From: Welwitschia mirabilis
Lineage: Eukaryota > Gnetophyta > Gnetopsida > Welwitschiales
Reading direction: 5' to 3'
Assembly (NCBI GenBank): GCA_051453625.1
Contig: JBOZIK010000001.1
Span: forward strand, 228,317,296 to 228,349,905
Length of the DNA: 32,610 bases
Shown: positions 20,314-31,613 of the stretch, in pieces
How the letters are laid out: every line of letters starts with the position of its first letter
How positions within the stretch are numbered: position 1 is the first letter of the stretch
Translations under genes and position numbers: made by a program
The notes under the pieces: generated by a model
Database searches by the model: none
What the model was told of the DNA's origin: nothing
Seen by the model: the letters and a program-made list of their open reading frames with translations, nothing else

Positions 20314-20545
20314 GTTGACAGTGCTTATGAGAAGAATTATGAACAGAGATGCTGGCTATGAGATAAGTGGTGTAGTATGACACAAAGCTAGTGGCAGCAT
20401 GGAGAGACACAACGATAAAGTAGAAATAGTGCTGTAGAAAGGTGCAGTGACACAGCAAAAAACAGGTAATGCGTTCACCATAGATGAGCTACGATCAAGT
20501 GCATGTGAAAGACCTATGTTGTTGCAAAGCAAGTGTGGCATGAAG
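20314..20545 (-). other. Second internal-type segment of the non-coding element
   Basis: The composition is similar to 18096-19646 (A/G-rich plus strand, words such as GACACA and GCAAAGCAAG). Its end, CAAGATCTCC, may be a shortened form of the PBS region CAAGGATCTAGTACC that precedes the middle LTR. Confidence 0.5.
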
Positions 20546-20767
20546 GTGACAAGATCTCCAAAGCATAGGATAAATGACACTGAAGCATCAATGAATAGTA
20601 CTAGAATACTGGAGAATAGTGCCGAAGCATTGAGGAACAATGCCAGAGTATTGATGAATAAAACCCATGCCTAGAGCAAGTTTTATAGACAAGAAACACT
20701 GGTAGTTTGGGAGCATTCCTGTGGGTGAAGCGTTGAATCGTGTACCCCAGTTAAGCCATACCTAACA
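20546..20767 (-). repeat. Right LTR (5' LTR in element sense)
   Basis: It ends CCTAACA directly before the TGTTT duplication. It aligns with the left LTR, but its start is diverged and it carries four 21-bp units instead of two. Confidence 0.75.
20579..20662. repeat. Four 21-bp tandem repeats in the right LTR
   Basis: Units lie at 20579-20599, 20600-20620, 20621-20641 and 20642-20662, each roughly (A/G)CY-RAARYAYYRRWGAAYARW. The left and middle LTRs have two such units each. The unit length divides by three, so the reverse strand reads as a periodic seven-residue pattern; this is a by-product. Confidence 0.8.
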
Positions 20768-20772
20768 TGTTT
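20768..20772. repeat. Right target-site duplication TGTTT
   Basis: An exact copy of 17903-17907, immediately after the right LTR. Confidence 0.85.
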
Positions 20773-21290
20773 TGAGTCTCTTTATGAGGATTTGCCATTT
20801 GAGCTGGGAAGCTACAGCAAACCTTTATTAATGTCTACTAAATTGATTTACTTTTGTAATGGAATGGTAGTGTTTCTTCTAGGAGAATAGCTCCCAGAAG
20901 GGATTTACAGAGGGCAGATGTAATTAGAATCATTATTCTCATCGACGGCCGATTCTTTTATTGTTTGCAAGGTTTATTAATGTCAGTCTCTTTCTCGTGA
21001 TTGCATCTGATTCCCTTAGGATAAGAATTCATTTCCCTATAGATATTATTCTTTCTGTTGTCTATACCAGTGCTTCCTTGTAGAAGAGCATAATAAAGTA
21101 CTAGCTTTCACTGCAATAGAATTGTGTCTTCTTTGTAATTTACCTTTTTTTTATTGGCTATTCTAGTGGAACTTCCACGTAGACCAGACTCCTGGTGTTA
21201 TAGTTATCACTGCTATGAACATTGTTCTTGTGTTTTGGATGATTGTAAAGTTCTTTGAAAGAAAATTGAAGGATGATTTATAAAGCACAA
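20773..21290 (+). pseudogene. Unidentified gene-like segment, right part (possible 3' UTR)
   Basis: The composition resembles 11413-12162 and 17507-17902. Protein-like runs such as SLYEDLPFELGSYSKPLL (near 20780-20830) and TPGVIVITAMNIVLVFWMIV (near 21190-21250) occur, with stops between. T-rich tracts and scattered AATAAA-like strings (for example near 21090) would suit a 3' untranslated region. No family can be named. Confidence 0.3.
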
Positions 21291-24200
21291 ATGATGTATA
21301 AGGATCTGGGTCGATTGCTGTTAAGCAGTAAACCATCCCCTAGCATTATGATATCAAATTAGAGGATAGGACAGGTAGCAATGATTGTAAAATAAGCTTA
21401 GAAAAATTGATTGATAGCATTTATGAAAAATATATAATTACTAAAATATTAAAATAATTAAATTTTAAAGACAAGACAAATTTAGAAATGAAGGAAACCC
21501 ATCTGAGTCGTTGGAGGGAACTTGTGAGGCAAATTTCATTAATAATTTCTCTATTTTATACAACTCTGAATTAATTAACTTATTACTAACTAATGCTTAA
21601 CTAAGTTAAACCATCTCAAAGCTTCTTTTCTTTATAATTTTTTAATCATATATCACTTTCAAATAATTCTTAACATCCTATTTTCTCAGCCATTTTAACA
21701 TTATTGAAATGCATTTTAAACAAATTGTCGGAGGGAAACTCTGAATCCAACAAGCATACTAAAAAGCATTTGCATTTGATAATCAAATAAAGAAATTAAA
21801 AGCTTCTTTTATTTTCACATTTTTAATATAGTACTTTTAAAATAATTAAGCACTTTAAATTTTTATTTACATGGTATTCTATGCATTAAACAATACTAAC
21901 CGTATATCCCCTTTTTTCATTTTAACTAGCAAATTTATCATGGTAGTACGATTAATTAACAACATAAGAAGAAATGAAAGCTAATGCAATATTAAAGTTT
22001 ATGTAAATATAAAATAAATAAAATGGATCAAAATAAAAGGACTAATTGAGTTAGATAGAACACTAAGTTAAACTTTTAAGAATTTCTAAATATTTATGTT
22101 AAAGTATAAGAAAATACAGTAAAGAGGCCCTAACTATAATTTAGTATTAACCTTCAAAAACATCCAAAATATAGGGTACAAGATTAAGAAGCTTATGATA
22201 GGGCTATAGAGAGAGGGCAACTAAAATAATTCCTATGACTAATTAATACATCATCATTATCAAAGATAAACTCTTTAAAAGCAATTAAAAAAAGTTTTAA
22301 GCATCCTTTATTGCATGATCCTTGAGTGGTATAAAACCACTATCATAGTCTTTGTTCTATTTACTAGCTATAGGTTGTGAAAGGGCTAGCATGGATATTT
22401 GAGCAAAAAGAATATGTTATTGAATAACTAGATTCTTAGAAGGCACTTATGAAATTGAGCAAGGTCAATTTAACTAATGCTCTAATAACTAGAAGAGATA
22501 ATTAACCTCCAACTAAATTTTTATCACCAAGTGTAGATTTAAAGAAAAAAAAGCAAAAAATTTTATACAAAATAGTCCTATTTAAATCTAGAATAGTAAA
22601 GTTATTGATTCTTTGAAATATGATTACATCAATGTTTCCAAATTACATGATCTAAAAAACCTCCAAAGGACTAAATAGTGCCTTGTAAGATTAGATAAAT
22701 ATCTAAGAAGAATATGCTTTTAGTTTAGTAAAAATCCTTGAAAAGGCATAAGAACTTACATCTAAGCATCCTGAGCCATAGAGTAATCAATGAAACAATA
22801 TTAGAAACTATCTTTCTTATTATAAAAATTTTAGATAATAGCTACAATTTCTAAGGCACTATCCCTTATTACAACAAACATTGATGATAGACACTATTAA
22901 GTGTTTGAATATGCTTCTCTCGCTTTAGTAGCCATTTGTTTACAAACATGTCCAGAATGGTTCTAGATTTGACACATAGCATGGATGCCCATTGAATACT
23001 ACAACTTGGAGAAGGCTCTATGTTCCATAAAATATGCAAAAATAGTTTCCCCTAATTTAGATTACATGTATTTCCATGTAATTTAGAGAATGAAGAATGA
23101 TTTTTCTTGGCTGAATTCCTAAATTATGTTGTAAATAAATGGCATAGGGATCTAATAATCCACATTTAATATGGACTTATAAAAATAGAATTCTAATTCT
23201 AAAAAGCAATAGAAGAAAAATAGAATCTATTAATGTGCTCAAGAATCTGATAACATCTTAATAGAAGAAACTTATATTGTTAAAGATAATCAATAAGAAA
23301 GAACTTCTATTTAAGAAAATACCAAGAAATTTTTGTGTAAGAAATTCATTTAAAAAGAGGAGTACTCAATATTACTATATGAATTCTCTATCACATTAAA
23401 ATATTTGTCAAGGATCCTATGAATATTTAAAATAGAATATGGTCATTCTAATCATAAGGTAGCTCTTTCAAAAACTTTATTTGAAGCATAAAGTACATAT
23501 ATTCTAAAACTTTATGAAAATAGGAGAAACGTACCTAGCTATATATATTCAAAAAGTCATGATCATTTTCAACTACTTTAGAGTACCATATGAGTGAAGG
23601 ACAATAGGAGGAGGAATTTCATCAGTATAAATATTTATGATAAATATTACATTATTTTTAGTGAATAAATCTTCAATAAAAGTCTACTTAGAAATATTTT
23701 GACTTTTCATAATACTATAAATTATGAGCCAAGGGTTGTTGCTGAATGAATCTATAGCATTTCTTCTCTAAAGGATATCTACAAGTCCTAAAAATTTAAA
23801 AAATATCAAATAACTTAATCATTACCTTGTAATTAAGGTTCATGTAATTCTTAAAGTCTTATCCTAATCTCAAAAGTGATTAGAGATTTGTATATTACAC
23901 TTTAAGTCTTTTATAACAAGAGAACTAATTCCATTAAAAACTTAATTCTTTTTGAAAGCCCATTAAGATTGGCTCATTTCATAATTCTATGGTTTTAAAG
24001 TTCTTTACAGTTAATTTACTGTTATGTTTTAGAGAATTTTTTGAAACATCAACATGTGAATTTTATGAAACTAAAGACTTTATAAATAAATAATCATCAA
24101 TTTATTTCCCTTTCTTAAATGAATAAGATAGGATATTTTGCATTTTTGATGTTGTGTACTTTTGCACATCAAATTAAGTATTTCAACGAAAACTAAAATT

Positions 24201-25369
24201 TACAATAAAAGTATTTTAAGCTTTATTCTTATGAAGTTCATTATTAGATTTCTTTTACTATAAGACTAAATAAAGATAAATAAATGATATTCTCCATGGA
24301 AATAGTTGTAAGAATTTGGAAGACTAAAGTAAATTTCCTATTATTGATAGAGAATAGAACTGGCATCAAAGGGGAAAAACTTTCTTTTTATTTTTCAAGT
24401 CTATATTGATAAGGTACTTATTCTGGTTCTAAGAGAGAAAAAAAGCTTTAAATATTAATAGCTATTCTAAGAGTTTAATAGTATTAAGCTTGAATTTCTT
24501 AAACATAAGAGTTAAATTTAGTAACTCTAAAAAATAGAACACATGATGGTGCTTTAAAACATACATTTAAATTATATTTTCCTCTTGAGAAAATTAAAGT
24601 AACATGGTGATGAACAATAGCACATAAGAAAATAGCATTCTTTATCATAAATAACTCAGCTAACAAAAATATTTTTAATATAAAATTTTCATGTAAGCTA
24701 TGATATCATATTACAATAAAATCAAATTAATTTACTCTAGGGAAAAATGTGAATCTTGGTAAATAAACCAAAACTTATAATAAAATATGTTACAAGAAAA
24801 TATTGAGAACATGTTAATCAAATAAATTTGCAAATAAGATAAAATTAAAATTTGTATCTACTACTTTGCCTTTAGAGTTATATGGTGAAGTTCTCTAAAA
24901 GTAATATTCAAGAAGATTTATAGTATTGGAATTTTCCATATCAAGAATGAAATTATTATAAATCTTATAATTCTTACTTCATCATAGTTACAAAGAATCT
25001 TTGATGATTTGTATTTACATGCAAAAATTGACATTCCAAGTAAGTATATTTAATCAATTTTACATATCCAAAGATATTAAATTAAACTTTTTATTATAAA
25101 ATGATGTCTTATGCCCTTTTTATCATGTTTTATAAAATTATGAACTTCTACATAACATTTTTTGGTTTATTGGTACCTTCTAAAAGACATTCTGAAATTT
25201 GAAGAAAATCTAACAAAAATTGCTGATGCTGCTCTCTAGGTCATTGGTACTACTAGTGTTTTGTGAAAAAATTGATCCATTCTCATGGTTTTGCATCTTT
25301 TTGAGAAGTTCATCACATTCCACTTATGGCCTTATCTAGATGATAAATTAGATTTAAAAACCTTTATCT
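21291..25369. other. AT-rich, CpG-depleted DNA, no recognisable gene
   Basis: I read both strands and found no convincing domain. CpG is almost absent (none in 22201-22500). A faint duplication is visible: GGAGGGAAC-type sequence at about 21513 and 21730, and AAAGCTTCTTTT at 21618 and 21798. The rest is probably old retroelement debris beyond recognition by eye. Confidence 0.5.
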
Positions 25370-25800
25370 TTGACAACACATGGCAGAAGTGTAAAAGAAT
25401 ACATTGTAGCAACATGTGGCAACAATAAGGACAATGACATGGAGGGCACATGAAATGACATTTAGTGAAAAGATGCATCATTGTTCAAGGAATATATCAT
25501 CACCTCTCTTTCATAAGAAAATAAAAAAATCCTCTATTAAGGCTACATACTAAAATTTGTAACTTCCTTTTTGAGTAACCACCCAAGTGTAGTCCCCTTA
25601 TGTAAACACCCACAAACCACTACATGTCAAATATGCCAGATCTTTCACTGATTTATAAAAGGGCCTTAAGCCCTCATTATAATAGGATTTTTAATCAATA
25701 AAAATGGTGGGGATATTTGGAGCGTTAGGAAATCATCACATTGTAAGCATCTCCCTTGAAGGTGGGTTAGTATAATGGCTAGTTAAGTAGTCTATTTACT
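25370..25800 (+). mobile_element. LTR-like segment with TATA box
   Basis: A less AT-rich block with ATTTATAAAAGGGCC (TATA at 25654-25660) followed by an AATAAA-like signal near 25695 and CATTGTAAGCATCTCC, an order seen in plant LTRs (U3, TATA, R with poly(A) signal, U5). Neither LTR end, PBS nor coding region could be placed, so it may be a solo LTR or a promoter-like relic. Boundaries are approximate. Confidence 0.4.
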
Positions 25801-28129
25801 TTACCTCCCTTCATTGATGTAATGTATCTTTTTAATTTTAATATAAGATTTGTTTTTCATTATTTTATTATTAGTATACATTAATTTAGTACTTGTAACC
25901 TTTAGGTGAAACTAGTTCTTACTTATTTAAGTAGTTATTCATGCTTTGATTTTTTGCACACATTCACATGGTACTATTAATCCTTATGTTAAGGTTCTCG
26001 GACTAGAGTGCATTCTGTAAGGTTAACTTTTGGTTTGTAGTAAGTTTCATGTTATAGATCTTAAATACAAGTGTTTTAACTTTCTAAGTTCATGAAGGGC
26101 TATGAAGGACCAAGTGATAATTGAATTCATCAACACTTATGTGGTGAATGCAATGATGTCATTACCCTCGAGCTATAATGATTTGATGATTTGAGTTTAT
26201 GTTTTAGGAATATAGGAATCGTTAAATTGAAGGTGGAGTATAGGGCATGTTAGCTAGACCTTTAAATCACATTTATTCTTCTATGTCACTAATCAAAGTT
26301 CACATCAAATTCTTAAACATTAATTTTATGTTTTTTTAAAAATTTTCAGTATAAGTTAGGATTCTTATGCCACTTTTTAATTAGTTACCACATTTATATT
26401 CCTATGAAAGAATGATACTAGTTATTCATCTAGTTTTTAATTTGGTTCATTGCTATACCATAAAAAATTTTCATTGAAATCTTTAGGCTTATATAAAAAC
26501 CTTGCTAAAATTTTAATCATTATTCAAGAATAAAGACTTACTAGAAAAAGATGTGTCATATAGCTTACTAAATAATATTAAATTAAAATTTTATAAAATG
26601 AAATTATTTTATCTCCTTTGAGATACATTAATGATAGAGTAGTGCTTTCTCACTTTGTAAATGGAGTTTGATTCTTCAATAAGTCTTTTAATGAAAAATT
26701 TTTTAATTGTTATCCACATTAAAATTTTTGGATTATTAGTATATATTTAAAAGATAACTATTTTATAGAAAAAAGTTCAATAAAAGCTTAGAGAGTTATA
26801 TAGAAAGTGCCAGTCCCAGGTTTCATATAAAAAAGCCATTCTTCACATTTTAAAGAAAGCCAGTGGTTATGGTCTTATTACAAAATCAAAAATAAAGTAA
26901 AGGAGAGGACACTAGTAAAATCTTTTAAGAAAAATAAAATTTTAACCTACTCACTAGAGAAGACATAATTATTGCACAACTTTTATGTTTTGAATAAGAG
27001 AGCGTACCTCATAGGGTTCAATAGAATCTAAGTTAGTTTTAAAGAAGCATAACTAATACCAAAAATTCAAAGAGGAAAAGAAACCTAGAACTAGCCAAAG
27101 AATTTGCACAACCACTCCTAACTAGAAGCAATGACCTTATAATACTAATAGGTATGATGCTAGGTATCATAAGTATTACAATGAGAATAAAGAGGTTGAT
27201 AATGCCCTATTTTGCATTCACTAAGGGAATACCTTGATAGAGAAGATACTAAAGTAAATAAGTTACTTTTGGGGTTATTTGTATATTTGAAAAATTATAG
27301 ATAACTTAAATCTAAGTCTCTTGAGAAGAATTAATAGAATAAAGGAGGTTAAGCTTAAGAAGCTTCTAATTATGAGATATATTATGCCCGTAACCGTTTT
27401 TACTAGTATAATTAAGGACAAGAATATTATTTTGATAATGCCATAATATTTCTCATCCAAAGAGCATAAAATTGTAAATGTTTTAATGAACATGAGAATT
27501 AATTAAGTAGATTATTTTATAGAAAAAAAGAAGGAATATTATACTTATCAAGTATTAAGTTCTAGCATGAAAGGCCTTTTTCATTGGAATCCCAAACATA
27601 TTTGATTTGAATTAACCCTTTTAAAGTAAGTCTAATTGTAGTAATTTTATTAATTAATTTAAGGATTCTAATGGAAGTGCAAAATGGAAGAATTATGGCT
27701 GATAATTCTAAAGGAGAAACAAGCAATATTTTAATGAGACTCTAAGAAGACCAAATACCTTGCAAAAAAGGTGAAGTGCAAAGATGAAAAGTGGTAAGAG
27801 AGAAAACAAAATTAGAAAAGTATTAACCTTTCTAATAAGTAAAGCCTTTTAGAGAGGCATTAGAAATTGAAATATGAATGAGAATATCCTAAGGATTATC
27901 ACACTCAAAAGCTTAAACAATTCATTTAGTAGAAATAGCTTTTCCTTCAAGGGAGAGAAAAGGAATTCCAACACCTCATAATTTTATTTATTAGCAATAA
28001 GTTTTCCAAGTATCATAACAAAAACCATATTTTTGAAGTTGGGAGTTTCAAATAAACTCTATAAGCTATTTATTTACATGAACATAAGAAGCATTATAAG
28101 GGGAAAAATAAAAAGAGTAAAAGGCATGA
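25801..28129. other. AT-rich DNA, partly possible LINE C-terminal debris
   Basis: No conserved block is recognised. The upper part (about 26800-28129) lies downstream, in minus sense, of the LINE reverse transcriptase remnant and may be its decayed C-terminal region, but no zinc-binding motif is visible. The minus-strand open frame at 27275-27493 matches nothing I know. Confidence 0.4.
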
Positions 28130-28760
28130 GAAGATGAGAGAATTTTTCTACTAATAAGAATTCCACTAGTAAAAGATAATCCTTGAGAGGTATAATTACT
28201 GATTTTTCTTTGAATTTTTTTAATTCCTTAATTTTTCTTTGATTTTTTTACAAGACCCACCATTAAAGCTAGTGTGAATGATTTGGAAGACAAAAGGGAT
28301 GTTAAGAAGTTTAAAAATCTCTTTTGCATGGGTGCACTTTTTAGTAAGTGGAGAGGGAGGGATTAGGATAATCCTTTTTATATAAGGACAACTTTTTCCA
28401 CTTGATTAAAAAGATTAAAGCATTATAAAATATGTTAATACAAGGTAAGAGATATCATCTTTATCATTTTTAACCAAAAAGACAAAGTCATTAGCAAAGT
28501 GGCAATTACAAAGTTATTGCTTTCTATTTGGGAGATGGATCTAATAAGTAAACCTATTTGAAGTTTCTTATGAATGAGATAACATAATGCATTAGCAGAA
28601 ATAATGTAAATATAGGGAAGACAAGAGTATCCTTAATGAATAAATCTGCTCAAACAAAAAGATTGAGAAGAAATCCCATTAATGGTACTAATGACCATAA
28701 CATTCATAAATAATTAGTTAAATTAGATCCATTATAGAATCTATGAAAATTACATTTTAA
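28130..28760 (-). pseudogene. Second LINE reverse transcriptase remnant
   Basis: In the minus sense one reads STINGISSQSFCLSRFIH, a stop, then GYSCLPYIYIISANALC and LIHKK, matching the segment of plant LINE RTs with the NG(S/I)P block and the (R)QGDPLSP-type motif B. After a frameshift comes CHFANDFVFLVKNDKDDISY; FAND (28487-28498) stands where FADD is expected, so the first catalytic Asp is lost. The element lies on the opposite strand to the LINE at 7555-10900 and shows no visible endonuclease or tail. Confidence 0.6.
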
Positions 28761-30779
28761 AATTTATATTCTATAGGTACATATATTTTAAGATCATACT
28801 TTAAGTTAAAAATCATTAAAATTCTATTAGGATGATCTTAAAAATTAAACTTAGGACCTTTTTAATTTTAACTGAGGAGCACACTAAACAAATATGTAAA
28901 CATCCATAAAGAGTAAATAAATAATTTTGGAATAATATTTTTATAAGATGGAAAATGATTAGTAAAATAGAAAGATAAATTTATTTCTTTTATAGGAAAA
29001 TATTAGCTTATTTAAAGTTATTTCTAGTCCTTATTACTTTATTTGATGTTTTTTCTCTACACTCTAAAAAAAACATGATTAAGCATATTATTATTATTTA
29101 TCTATTTATTTATTCTTGGTAAATTAGAATTGATAGTAAGAAGCACATTCATTTAAAAATTTTGGTTTATTTATGTAAATCATGGGATGAAAATTATTTT
29201 TATTTAAAAAGACTTTATTAGCTAAGTCTCTTTCTCTTACCTAAAATAGGTTGGTGACTATATACAGAGAATAGAAAATGGGTTAAGATGTTAAAGGTTA
29301 CATATTTAAATCATTGAAAAATTATTTGGATGTCCACATATTATTGAAGACTTTGCAATTTAAAGTTATTTGAAAAATGTTAAGAGACTAAGAAAATAAT
29401 TATATGTATTTAAATACCTAGAGAAATTGAAAATAAAAATGTAAATATAATTTTATATTTTTAAAAGATTATAATAATATTTGAAGCTATTATATAAACA
29501 ATGAGCAATAGCTCAAAAAATTAAATTTTTAGATAATTCTTAAGAATGCGATTTAGTAAATTAAGACCACTTCTACTTTTGCACAAGTAAAGAAGAATCA
29601 TCTTAACATTATCTTCTTCATTGTACATAGATAAAAAGATGTTGGGATTACATATCTTTATTGGCAAAGAAACATTTAATTCTCTAAAATGATGTTAAAC
29701 TTATGGAAAAATAATGGCATTGGCCTATAGGTGTATTAAAGGTGAATATTACTTTTTGTTATTTATTTCTTCATGTGGTATAAGAGATTTGGAAGAAATA
29801 CAATTTAGGAATATTTAAAACAAATAATATCATATTACATCTATTTGTAATTAAGTTCCTAATAAATGAAAGGAAAATAGGAGAAGTTAAAAAGGGATTA
29901 TATTTTAAAATATGACATTATTATTTATATAATTTAATTTTCTTAATCTTTCATTTTTGGCTAGTATTTCATGGAGAAGGAGTTGAATAATAAAGCCTTT
30001 ATCAATTTAATATTATCCTTAATTTTCCTTTCATTTTAGCCAAGGGTAATTGTTTTAAATAAATAAAACCCTCTACATTTTGAAAGAATTCAATCAAAAA
30101 ATAATTGCTTATGTGCAAAGGGAAGAAATTGAACTCATGATTATTTTGGATCTCATAGAACTCCTATTTTAAAGGGATAATTCTTGTATTTTACAAATGC
30201 ATTGGATACTATAGAATTAGAATTTTAATTTTATTTAAGGCCAATCTTTTACAAATAAAAACTAGATCTTTATTGTAGAAATAACATAGTGTCATTCTCT
30301 TCTCAGGGATAATTATAACATAAAATAGTATAACAGTTTACACTTTTATAGTAAATAAATTTAATAAAAACTTCAAGTTAAGAATTAAAATGAAAATAAA
30401 ATTCAACGAATGAGAGCTAGGAAATAGACATGACACTCAAGAACTAAAATGAATGTTTTATAGAATAAGATGTTTTCATTCAAAGGTAGATTTCAAATTC
30501 CACTTTACATCCTACATGTGTCAAGTTCAATGAGGCTCTAATTATGGTGACATTATCTCATTCATCACATGAATGTTAGCAAGAACTTTCATCACTCTAG
30601 TCTTCATAGCTTATTCATAAGCATAAAAATTAGAAAACACATCAAAAGATTCATCAGATAAAATCACACTATGTGACTATAAGATAAACAAAAAGATTCA
30701 CTTAAAAATATTAAGGACTTAGTAATTAGCAGATTACAATTAATAATTAAATGTATGAAGTGATTCACAACTAGAAATT
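28761..30779. other. Very AT-rich DNA, nothing recognised
   Basis: No coding domain or repeat boundary is visible. A short TTATTATTATTTATCTATTT low-complexity run occurs near 29088-29112. Confidence 0.5.
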
Positions 30780-31601
30780 AAGAACGGGAGCCACTATCTT
30801 TATTATACAAAATTAGAATAATGCATTACATCAAAGAGGGAAACTTAAACTTGTAAATGAAACATCATGATAGCCTTAGGGCTAGCCAATTGCTAACAAA
30901 GGAAAACTAAAAAGACATGATAGAAGAGTTTTTTCTCCAAGAATAATTTCTCTTATATACACAAAAACATTGTTACAAAGTAGGATGTTTGGCCCTTTTT
31001 ATAGTGAAGGATAGGATTGGTTGGTTGGAACTCTTTATCTTCTATGGTCTTGTGGGTGGTTTAAGTTTTATCTTTTAGCATTTGGTGGAGTAATTAAAGT
31101 TATATCTTCTATATTTTGGTGGATTGGTTTCATGATGAATCTATCACATGGCTTCTAGAGTAGGATTTCTTTACCAACTACAAGCACTACCAAATATTAC
31201 CAACGCAACTATTATTTTATATAGGATTAATCATTTTACAACTAAAGATAATGATAGATTTTAGTGCAATAAATGACTAGGCCCATAACTGGAAATGGCT
31301 TTGTTCTTTATGATAAATCTAAAAAACAAGTTTAGAGTTATCTTTCTTCAATTAATTGGCTCCACCATATAAGTAATCAGTGCCACTAGTGTTTTATGTA
31401 GATTGAAATTCAACTTTTCACAACTAATCTAAAATGTGATTAAGAACCTTAAAAAGTCATGGAAAAACACATAAGTCAAGTATGACATAAAAAAATAATA
31501 TAATACACATTTTTCTAATTAAAAAAGCTAAATTAATAACTTTACCTAGAATGAATTAGCTTCAAATACTCAATATAGTTATCAATTTTTACATGTTAAC
31601 A
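30780..31601 (-). mobile_element. LTR of a minus-strand retrotransposon
   Basis: In the minus sense: a G-rich tract AATTGGGGGATG (31602-31613), then TGTTAACATG as LTR start (31601 downward), a TATA box TATAAAAAGGGCC (30991-31003), and an AATAAA signal near 30800 followed by GATAGTGGCTCCCG. This is the order PPT, U3, TATA, R, poly(A) signal. The U5 end is not fixed, so the low boundary is approximate. The adjoining internal region would run to higher coordinates. Confidence 0.6.
30991..31003 (-). promoter_or_regulatory. TATA box of the minus-strand LTR
   Basis: TATAAAAAGGGCC on the minus strand is a strong plant TATA match, with the GGGCC start in a GC-poor setting. Confidence 0.55.
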
Positions 31602-31613
31602 CATCCCCCAATT
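31602..31613 (-). other. Polypurine tract next to the minus-strand LTR
   Basis: The minus strand reads AATTGGGGGATG directly before TGTTAACA, the usual junction of internal region and 3' LTR. Confidence 0.6.

Larger units (their letters stand above)
17908..20767 (-). mobile_element. Non-coding LTR retrotransposon with three LTR segments
   Basis: Ends are fixed by exact TGTTT duplications. LTR segments occur at 17908-18084, from 19662 into the N gap, and about 20546-20767. A G-rich polypurine tract adjoins the first (18085-18095) and a PBS adjoins the second (19647-19659), both in minus sense. No Gag or Pol motif is seen in 18085-19661 (228 N inside) or 20314-20545, so it would depend on another element, like a LARD or TRIM-type element. 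Base composition differs sharply from neighbours: CpG-rich and A far above T on the plus strand (53 A and 13 T in 18121-18240). Over their last 112 bases the outer LTRs differ at about 17 positions (about 15%). Confidence 0.8.

Noticed and set aside
18340-20640. Hydrophobic and Cys-rich minus-strand frames in the non-coding element, including a seven-residue periodic pattern
   Set aside because: The residues follow directly from T/C-rich composition and 21-bp DNA repeats; no Gag, Pol or known protein resemblance, and several frames run through N.
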